Positions 35,201 through 44,000 of a DNA stretch of 64,000 nucleotides are shown in pieces. The first letter of the stretch is position 1; every line of letters begins with the position of its first letter. Position numbers and translations under genes: made by a program. This DNA is from an uncultured Christensenella sp. (GTDB lineage Bacteria; Bacillota; Clostridia; Christensenellales; UBA3700): assembly GCA_910584635.1 (NCBI GenBank), contig CAJUBA010000002.1:115783-179782 (forward strand). Direction: 5' to 3'. The notes beneath the pieces were generated by a model. That model was not told the origin of the DNA. It saw nothing but the letters and a program-made list of their open reading frames with translations, and made no database searches.

Positions 35201-38023
35201 AGAATAACCGTAGTCGCTGACAGGATACGTCTGAGTATAGTAAGCCAACGATGGCAAAGCCGTCATATAGTCTACGTTAGCCTGTATTTCAAAAGGATAG
35301 GTATTGCCGTTATTGTCGGTATAAGTAATTACGTATTTAGCGTTTTTGCTGACAATTACTTCTACGTCGTAACTTCCGTCGTCGAGTTTTGTGTTGTTAA
35401 TCTTGATACCCGATTCGCCTATCGAAGAAGGAGCGAATTTGATACCGCTCTTCGTATCTATAACGTTGTATCTTGCTACTACTCTGTCGGTACGCCAAGT
35501 AGAAAGGTCGCTTTCCAAAATAGGAGTTTCCTCGCCCTTCGCGTTTCTTGTATAGTACAGAACTTCGCTTATCTCGGGCGTTTCGTTGTCAATCTTAACG
35601 TTTTTGTCTTCCGACGGATTGGTTCTTGCAACGATAACGTCTTTATCTCCGTCTTTTGCGTAAGCAATAAACGAATACGCCATACCGTTTTTACCGGTAG
35701 ACTCTTCAATCTTGATTGTAGCGATATTGCCGTTCTTGACAAACTTCTCCGCGCTATCCATAACTATTGTACCGTTGCGAACGTATCTGATAAAATCGAA
35801 GTCTTCTTCGCTGTTCATCATAAGTTCGAAATCGGCGGACTTGCTCCAATCTTCCGTTACTACCGTGCCGTTTCCGTAAGAAAGCACGCCTTCGATAATA
35901 TTAAATTTATAGTTGTCGGAAGGTTTCCAAGCAGCCATTCTTTGACTGTCGCTGTAATATCCCAAAGGTATATATGTTTGTTCCTCAGCCTGTACGGACA
36001 TTACGTACGCTCCCGGCAACGCGGTACCGGACATGTCCGAATTAGTCGCGACGCCGTTTCTCAATATCGTCCATTCATTGTCGCTATAATTTTCCAAAGC
36101 CACTCCCGACGCAGCCACTACGCCCGGCTTGTTCAAAACGGCTTTTTTACCCTCGTAACGCTTACTTAAAGTAGTTCCGTTGGTATTTTCATAAGAAATA
36201 GTCGTTATGTTGCCAAACGAATATTCATAGTTTGCAGATGTTTTGGACGTAACGAGTTTGCTTTCCGCGTAGGTCGGCATACTCTTCATAAGGCTTATAC
36301 GTTCGGTCGTACCAAACGTCGCTTTCCAAATTATATTGCCCGTCTGTCCGTTTTGCAAAGTATACATTTTACCGTCTGTCGTTCCCAAATTTTCATCAAG
36401 CAACTGCTGATCGGTAATAGGTGAATTGTTGGCAATAGCGTGGATTCTGAAATCGTATTTGGACGTTTCGTCGCCCACGAGTCTTACGATAACTTCTCCG
36501 CCTTCAGTCTTAGGATACATACCCAACCAACTGTCGACTACGTTTGAACGGTGCGAGTCAAGCGATATATTCTCTTCGTTGTTTATATCGACGCCTTTAC
36601 CTTGTCTGTATGAAATCAAATCGAAAAGCAAAGCGCAACTTCCTACGTTTTGACCTACCGAACCGAACATTTGAGAGTAAGATACGTTGTCGACGTTGTC
36701 GTAGTTGTTCTGCGAAAGACCAGTCCAGTCGGAAATAATACCGTTTACCTGTCCGATATTAAGTATATGTTTTCCTTCTTCGCTTGTATCTTTACCGCCG
36801 TCGGCAAGAGAACCGTTGGATACAATGTTAAGACACGCGCCTATCGCTCCGCCCGAATACGCTCTGAAAGCGCTTGCAGAGCCATTTTTACCAGACGCTC
36901 TTGACACATAAGCCTTTACGGTACCGCCACCTGTTACAGCGCAGTATTCCATACGGGAATTTTTGATTTCTCCTCCCTCCGTTTCAGCCATACCTTTGTC
37001 CATCTTTCCGACAAGACCGCCCGCTACGGCAAGTCCCCAGCCGTCCCAAAGTCCATTGTCAAGTCTAGGACCTTCTACTCCGCTGTAAACTCCGGCGTTA
37101 TCGGCGATATTTATTTGCGAATTTTTGATATTACTGTTCTTTCCCGCTCTTCCTGCGAATCCGCCGACAAAAGCGCAGTTGTAATACATGTCGCTTTCTC
37201 CGCCTTGAAAATCGATAACTTTGAAATTACCGTTCACGTTAAGACGAACGTTGTCTATATTTCCGCCTTCGCCGTTCATACCTACTACAATTCCCGCAGA
37301 TACGCCGAATAAGCCGTTCTCGTTGAATAGACCCGTCGCCAAATCAGCGTCGGCTCCCAAGAAGCCGGGTTGAATGTTTATTCCGCTTGAATTACCTGTC
37401 GTTGCGGTAATACCGCCGTGATTGGATTTATAATCTATCACGAGATTGGCAATCGTGCCTCTGTTGATAGCGGCAAAAAGACCGGAATATCTGTAAAGCG
37501 TATTTCCTGCGGAGAAATAATTATCTGTATATTCAGTATACTCGATATAGCCTACGCCGCCCCAGAGATTCAAAGTATAGCCGTTACCGTCAAGCACTTT
37601 ATCGAATATCGCGCCCGAACTGTTCTTATTCGTTGTATAGTCGTATCCCAAGCCTGCGCCATTGCCGCCGGAATAAGCAATACCGACGTCATTTGCGAGA
37701 TAAGCGTGAGTATATCCGGCTAAAAGACTTTCTCCGTTGATAAATTCATAGAGTTGCTGACCGGTCGTGATTTTAAGTATCATACTTTCCGACGCGCCGT
37801 AATTAGCAACAAGATTTTGCTTGGCTTGCTCGTCAGTTCTGTGTCCGCCCTCTACGTCGGTCAATTGACCGTGCGTGCCTGCGTAAGTCGCTTTAAGCAC
37901 GTTTTCGGCTGCGTCGGCAATCATAGGTTTGTTCAAAAAACTTGCCAACGTTATCGCAAGTACTACAATCAGTAGTACCGCGATAATTGCCGTTATAGTT
38001 TTTTTGTTAATTTTTTCATTCAT
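32255..38023 (-). CDS. Giant surface protein with GLUG and MBG-type repeats and C-terminal membrane anchor
   Basis: A 1922-residue protein. Start at 38023 (GGGGAAGAG upstream); the longest frame begins at a TTG. Signal peptide or anchor about 10-38. The region about 110-420 has GLUG-type turns (GGFAGRAGKNSNIKNSQIN, GGLVGKMDKG), indicating a beta-helix. Then come several Ig-like modules (about 560-1050) and MBG/YDG-type modules (about 1150-1850), recognised by patterns such as VVEYNDGNPIHYNPGIP, FEGVEGVYNGENFVKKLDP and TYDGYPHVVTFNG. A single membrane helix near 1890-1912 and the tail NKRNKQDVIE end the chain; there is no LPXTG motif. It shares its layout with the next giant gene and starts 21 nt after the giant lipoprotein gene. 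Probably an adhesin or matrix protein. Confidence 0.8.
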   Translation of the reverse strand: MNEKINKKTITAIIAVLLIVVLAITLASFLNKPMIADAAENVLKATYAGTHGQLTDVEGGHRTDEQAKQNLVANYGASESMILKITTGQQLYEFINGESLLAGYTHAYLANDVGIAYSGGNGAGLGYDYTTNKNSSGAIFDKVLDGNGYTLNLWGGVGYIEYTEYTDNYFSAGNTLYRYSGLFAAINRGTIANLVIDYKSNHGGITATTGNSSGINIQPGFLGADADLATGLFNENGLFGVSAGIVVGMNGEGGNIDNVRLNVNGNFKVIDFQGGESDMYYNCAFVGGFAGRAGKNSNIKNSQINIADNAGVYSGVEGPRLDNGLWDGWGLAVAGGLVGKMDKGMAETEGGEIKNSRMEYCAVTGGGTVKAYVSRASGKNGSASAFRAYSGGAIGACLNIVSNGSLADGGKDTSEEGKHILNIGQVNGIISDWTGLSQNNYDNVDNVSYSQMFGSVGQNVGSCALLFDLISYRQGKGVDINNEENISLDSHRSNVVDSWLGMYPKTEGGEVIVRLVGDETSKYDFRIHAIANNSPITDQQLLDENLGTTDGKMYTLQNGQTGNIIWKATFGTTERISLMKSMPTYAESKLVTSKTSANYEYSFGNITTISYENTNGTTLSKRYEGKKAVLNKPGVVAASGVALENYSDNEWTILRNGVATNSDMSGTALPGAYVMSVQAEEQTYIPLGYYSDSQRMAAWKPSDNYKFNIIEGVLSYGNGTVVTEDWSKSADFELMMNSEEDFDFIRYVRNGTIVMDSAEKFVKNGNIATIKIEESTGKNGMAYSFIAYAKDGDKDVIVARTNPSEDKNVKIDNETPEISEVLYYTRNAKGEETPILESDLSTWRTDRVVARYNVIDTKSGIKFAPSSIGESGIKINNTKLDDGSYDVEVIVSKNAKYVITYTDNNGNTYPFEIQANVDYMTALPSLAYYTQTYPVSDYGYSTRGARIRFNPTVGCSDWQLQYSWKKNTDGSDVWEDAMAQDSNGNNLDQPYILKGSAQQSFLINWNMGDPVSKEGAEFKMRIVNLQGLYEDVYLSKGGIVTDNGYVGKYCINYKRASIYVDNAFSGVKVKSDDGFNGRTVADIIKTCTDAEFEKIFNKVYDATDKYVGRYEFYIDIAYGTDERMDPAGYAEQNGIGILYTPAYIAYPDDIYTQIKVELRYEQENASNSVKLYATFAPESLDGEKYDLYFADNSKIDFDNAYIKVDESITSVQREVPATTKIKVYEKTVDLELDVDGFKNVYYYGETVPQTVEANIGIKDYPITVKLTSQALQIVGVGDYDVSGEVITPLGGNMKINVKSQKVKVAPLPVPIDITMDGDKNIPVSVPAGKSHLFKATYQDINGVTQEADVKLDMGDETHVNEAIFKKGQYTITVSIDKDKNYIVKDGYIEDGSMVNDGTYKFFFSIRQGKLELAMGVNVVEYNDGNPIHYNPGIPADLSEGLFSRDDLSYVYYPYLPGAEYDAINKTVKGEWDRENPMGVGEFPIEIGFYHVEVSYKGNEAFFAEEYSGDMNVVKAKTQFEVEDRVKYAYALDDNKQPIYRTYDYVQSLARLRTVGTNFEIWNYAAADSSLIVVKYYDSKTGKFEPIGNTAATAGWHFKQGDYTYLLEFIGDEHYEGCTLNVVMTITPAEFQNIIFEGVEGVYNGENFVKKLDPKVPYSEARVQFRFQNVTYDSLSEIDIRNAGEHIVSIIVSHEGYTTYTASAKVIINKAKITGITAVPVVATYDGYPHVVTFNGFDTVGGAYQYSGFPVKISAIDMSEGNDRAVNAGNYHGQVRISVANHEDLILDTIIQIDKAEIVASETLVNLPRKLPSGMSVSNYYGAYSVDGGERVYVNVTYKDEAGNVVLPNGEGILPDGKYTVTLDVGNNHFINKSWTFIVGEINESKLTAPAIVAVVAVALVMVAAIITSVVVVNKRNKQDVIE

Positions 38024-38044
38024 AAATTTTCTCTTCCCCCACAA

Positions 38045-41000
38045 TTAAGCCGTTTGAATATTTTCGAATATGACAACCGCTTTGATTGTAACGCGTTGCG
38101 CTATATCGCCGCTACAAACCGTTACAGTAACGTCGGTACCTTTGCTTGCAATATCGGTTTCAGCAACCGGGTTACCCGATCTGTCTCTGTATCTGTACTT
38201 GACTCCGTCTACTTCGAATTCGTTTACCAACATTACGTCGTAGTAACCGAAGTTTACGTCGCTCAAATCAATTGTACAGTCATAGTTGCCGTACGTTTCG
38301 TCGTCGAACGCAACGTAGAGGTTACGCAACAGCGTTTTCGTCAGATTTTCTTCCTCGGTAAGGTTTGTTCCGTTGAGGTCGATAGTGATGGAGTAATCGG
38401 TTCTTCCGACATACTCTACTTTCTTAGCGACGACTTCTACGCTTATTCTGAACGTTCTGTCATACTGACTTTCCAAAGCCTTGGAAATCATTTTTACCGT
38501 ATAGGTATCGCTGATAGCGTAGTTGATTTCGGTAAGATCCCATTCGACGTTTACTTCAAAGTATTCTTTCGCAACCGCCGACAAAATCGTTACTGCGTTT
38601 CCTTCTCTTTCGAAGAAGTCCGCAATCAAATCGATGTCTCTTGCAGTGTATACTTCGTTCTTTCCGTTTTTGATATACTCTACTTCGTACTGAACGTAAG
38701 TATTAAACTGATCGGATACGTTTCCGGATACTTTATTAAGTCCCTCAACTTTGATGTTTGCAAGATCTTTATAGTCTATGTTTCCGATAAGTTTATAGAT
38801 GTAAGACTTCGGAGTAAAGTCGGAATATATTCTGCTTCCGTTTTCATCCGTCTTGTACTTATACGGATCAATCTTGATATTTACGTTTGCCGCTTTAAGG
38901 TTTGTACGGTCGATTATCTCTACGTTTATCGGATATTGATATTCTTCGGAAATATATACCGTCGCTTTCAAACCTTTTCTTCCCTGCATCGCGATTGTTT
39001 CGTTGAAAATCCAATCCGCGTTGAGGTCGGAAGTCTTGCCGTCCTTATAAACCATCTTAACGGTTTCGGGGAACGGATTCATTCCATAGTACAATACCTG
39101 AATAGGATCGATATAGAACGTCGCTTCGCCTTTATTTTTTATGCTGTATTCGCTTCCCGCTACGTCAAGTCCGTCAGGCATAAGATTGTCTACTTTCACG
39201 TTGACGTAAGCAGTCTGCTCTAAATCGCCGATTACGTTCGCAAGTTTATTGTCGATATCGTAACCTATCTTAACCTGCAACTGGGTTACTCTACTAGAAT
39301 AGTCTATTATGTTAAACTTATCCAGACCTACCCACTGAATCGGCATTTTGCGCACGCTTCCGTTGGTAAAGAGTATATTTGCTTCGCTCGGATAAATTTC
39401 TTCGTCCGTCATTCCATGCGATTTTTTGAGCAGATACTCAAACGGGTCGATGAAATAAGTCGACTGAGTAAGTTCGTCGTCGAAATATACAGCCTGAATT
39501 TCATTTCTCAATACGACGATTCTCGTCTTGAACTTCCAAGTAAAGTTGCCGTCGTATTTGCTGTTGTCGAGATATACCCAAACGTCGTCTTTACCGCCGC
39601 TGTTGTTGTTATCCCACGAGAAATCTACTCCTCTGTAGTCCTCTTCGTTCCAAACGATGGAAACATCCTCAACGTCGTTGTCGATAATCATTTCGCCTTC
39701 GTTGATAGGCGACTTATAAGTATCGTAATAGGTCGCAGTCGCCGTAGTCGGGAACGGATTGATGCTTTCGTCTCCCGTAATAAGGTACATATAGTACTGA
39801 TACGGATCTACTCTAAGCGTATTTTCCAATCCGCCTATCGTCAACTTGTTGACTTTCTTCGTCTTTACCCATATCATTAGGACAACTTCCTGCTCGGTAG
39901 CGCCGTTGCCTATGGTATTTCTTACTGCAAACGCAGTTCCGCTCACGTCTTCGGAGAAGCCTGTTTCCTCGTTGACCAATCTCTCATAGAACTTCGCTAC
40001 TTCTTCCGGATCGTACTGCCACTCTCCATTAACGTCCATACCTACCGCTTTTCCGTCTTTATACTTGAAGTAGAAGACGTCGGAGATATAATCGGTAATA
40101 CTGGATTCTTTACTGAGCGTGTAGTTGTACAAATCGATTATTACACTCGCTACTTTTCCGTCTTTAGCGCTTATTGCCTCGCCGTTGACGATAACTTCGC
40201 TTACGCTCGAATCAAGATACTCTACCTTAACGGGCAAGTCTGCCTGACCCACTCTCGGGAAGCGTACCCACGCGTCTACAGTGTGATTCTCGCCGTATTT
40301 CTCGGGCATTACGGGACCTGTGCCGTCTTTGTTAAGCACTTGTACTCCGCCCTCGTTGATTCTGATTTTTCTTGTCGTACCGTCCTTCATTCTTACCGAA
40401 ATAAAGTCGGGGAGAGGATCGTAAACGTGCATTGAGAAGGAATCTACTTTCTCTATGCCGCCGCCTCCGTCGCCAAGAGCGTTGATGGTAATTTCCATCT
40501 TTCTGTTAACCTGACCGAAAGTCGCTCTCGCTTCGACGATATACGTTCCCTTCAAAGACAGATTCAAATCCGTTACCGGAGTATTCTCGGGGCAGTTAAT
40601 CCAAGGATCGTTGTCGTTGTAACGATACTTCTTCAAATAGAAGTTTACATCCTTTTTGATTATGCTGCCGGTTGCGCCGTCTTGATAACGAGCCGTCTTA
40701 CCCGTGAAGTGTTTTGCTATTATCTCTTTAACACCCTCTTCGTCAGACTCGTAAGTATACGGAGCATAGTCGATACGCGACGGAATATCCGTCCAGGTTA
40801 CGACGCCTTGCGCGTCGCTTCCGGTAACTCCCGGTATTGCGTTGGACGGGTCGCCGACCGACTTGAACATATTGTATACCCATATCTGAGTAAAGTTCTC
40901 CGCGCCTCTCGCATCGCTCTCACCGTAAGCGATTCCGCCATTCTCGTCATAAATGTTTTGATTGTGGTCACGTCCTACTATCGATACGTTTGCAATCGTC

Positions 41001-44000
41001 GCGTCGATAATATTAAGTCCTACGTGGAACTCATTGAAAACAGCAAACGGAACCAACGGACGCAAAAGATTACCAACTTGCGTATAAACGCTACTCAATA
41101 GAGCATCGGAAATTGCGCCGCTCGCCCATCCGTAACCAACACCCTTTACAACATCTTGAAGCAACGGAGACAATTGAGATCTCAGCGAACCCCAGAACGA
41201 ATCCGTATTGTTATCGGATCCCGGTATCATTCTCGTCCATGCTACGTTAGACAGATAGTCTTGAGAGAACATATTCGGAGCGAGTTTTTGAAGATTAAGA
41301 AGCGAAGGTTTACCGGTTCCTTTAGAGAATATAGCGCCAAGCACATCGTCAATCATTTTGTTGATGAGATAAGGATCAAAAGCGATGTCAACATTGAAGT
41401 TGCCGTTTGATCTAAGGCTTACTTCGATACCTGCGCTAAGCAATTTTGTAATATCCAAATCAGCAAACAACGCTGCAAATCCATCTTGCTCCCCATCGCC
41501 GTCAGCAGTAGCAAGTTGCTGCGGAGATGTAAGTTGGGTATTAAGATTGTCGAATATTCCGTCAATCTGTTTGAGCAAACCGTCAAACACGCCTTCCAAC
41601 ATTCCCAACAAATCAAGATCTATCGCCATATTTTTTATAACTGTACCGAAGTCAATAACGAAATTGACCACATTATTTGCTAGTGTAAGATACAATTTAC
41701 CTGCATTATAATCGAGGACTAAGTAAGCAATAGGTTTGGAATAGCCGTTTGTCGCGGTATTGTCGTCAAACAGAACTTTATCTATTTGATAAACGCCTAC
41801 AATAATATTTCCTTTCGGAACACGCATGTTATCCGCAGTACCCGTAAGTCTGTCGTTGTTGCCCGCTTTCCAAATTCTGATTCTGGTATAACCTGCGTTA
41901 CCGCCCTGAACCGCTCTTGCGTCGCTTGTATTGTTGGCAAGGTCCAAGGTAAGACCGAGGTCGATATTGTCGAGCATCGTCTTTGCAAGCGTTCTGCCGT
42001 TGGTAGCGTCCCAGTCGGGGATATTTTCGTAATCCACGCGGATATCTACTTCCCCGCCGATATTCAAAGCGAGCGTCGCTTTTACTTCTATATCCTCTAC
42101 GCCTATATCTATACCGAATTCGTTGCCGAACAAATCGAGGTTTCCGCTTACGGTAAAGTCAATACCCAAGTTGATTCCCAAAAGTTCGTTGAGCAACGTA
42201 TTGATAAGCGTAGACGTGAAGTTGAGCGCGATGGACGTATCTTCCAAACTTACCGCTTGGAGGAGATATTTTACAAGGTCCATTACCGGCAGATTTTCGC
42301 CTATAGTCGGCATATTGTCGTCGGTGGCAACGTCATCGTTCTCGCCATCCGCGCCCGGCAAAGTCGGAAGTCCGGCATTTTCGAGTAAGTCTGCGATTAT
42401 CTTGTTCAAATCAAGATTCTCGATTTGATTTATATAGCCGCTGAGCATCTCGAATATCCTGTTAATAATAGTTGTGTTAACAAGTTCCGCGCTGAACAAA
42501 CCGAGACCTTCGAGGTTGATAATAAAGTTGTTACGATAAACGTAAACGCCCATTACTATTTTGCCTCTGTATTGCAATTCCAACTTGATTGCGCTACGAG
42601 CGGAAGAAGTGAGGTCGATATCCCATTGCAAGAGCAATTTGACGTCGGTTTCCCATTCGTCGAGGTTAAGATTGATAGGTATCTCCAATCTCTTGCCTAC
42701 GCTCGCAAGAATCGTGTTGATCATTTGCGTAAGGTTCATCTTGTTGTCTTTCGTCAGCAATCTGAGAGTAAGGTCAAGTTCTCCGGTACCTACGGTATCC
42801 ATAATCGCTTGAACCAAATCAGACTTATACTGGTCGAATTCTTTTGCTTTATCCGCAAAATTGAACTTATGATCGGCAGGTATTTCGCCTATCTTAATCG
42901 GATAGTCATTTGTACCCGCTTCAAACAACAGGTGGAATCCGCTGTCGTTGCCGTCTTTATTAGTATAATTATATCTCTTATATTCGTATTGTTTTTTATC
43001 AGTAGTATTCTTATAGACGATTTTCTTTCCGTTTGCGTCGTGCGTAGGAAGTTGATTGCCGTCTTTATCGTAATAGAATACGCAAATACTGTCTTTCTTC
43101 ACGCCGTTTGCATCTTCTTCGTAATCTATCATTATCGGTATGAGATTGCCTGTAAAATCAAACGTGAAACCGTCTTCTCTTCCCATGGTTATTCCAAGGT
43201 TGACTTCCATGAGTTCCAACGCTTCATTGAGCGATTCGTCGATAAGACCGGAATCTATCTGCTTAATTACCGCCAATATCGAAGCCATCGATATAATAGG
43301 CGTGATAGCGTCAGTGCTTACTCCGAGTATGATAGCGGCAAGTTCCTGCTTCAAAGAAGGAGCGGAATCATCTGCAGCCGTAGCAATAGCGCCGTTGGCA
43401 GCGGGAGCCGTCGGCAATCCTATAAGGTCGCCGAGATCGAAGTTGAATATCAAATCTCCGCCTTCAATGTTCATAGCCGTAAGCAATTTCGCAACAACGT
43501 CGTCTATAAGCGAGTAAATTACTTCGGAGAATCTCAAATCGAATTTGAGTTTGGGCAAAGTGATGTTTGCAATCTTGAATCCGGACAAATCGATATATAC
43601 GCTGTTTCTATATCCATAGATACCCAACAACACCATACCGGGCGCGAACTTGATTCCTTCCTCGCCTTGACCTATTATAATTCCTTTTTCCGTTTTAAGT
43701 TCAAATACAAACGTGCTGTCCGTCGGATTTTCTCTGTTTAGCGCTATCTGGATATTTATTGAAGCGTCCAATACGAACTCGTCTGTAAATTCCCAAATAA
43801 TATCGCTCTCTGCAATTTGCGGAAGTCCGAAACTTGCGATTAACGGAGCGAGATTGTATCTGCCCCTGTTAAAGGTCATATTGAAGTGCGTTTTAAGAAC
43901 TATTCCGCTGAGAATAGTATCTATAACGCTACTTAAAGAATTAAGATAACTGGTATTTTCTTTATTTATACCTTGTTCTATACGTTCGTCCAAACCGGTA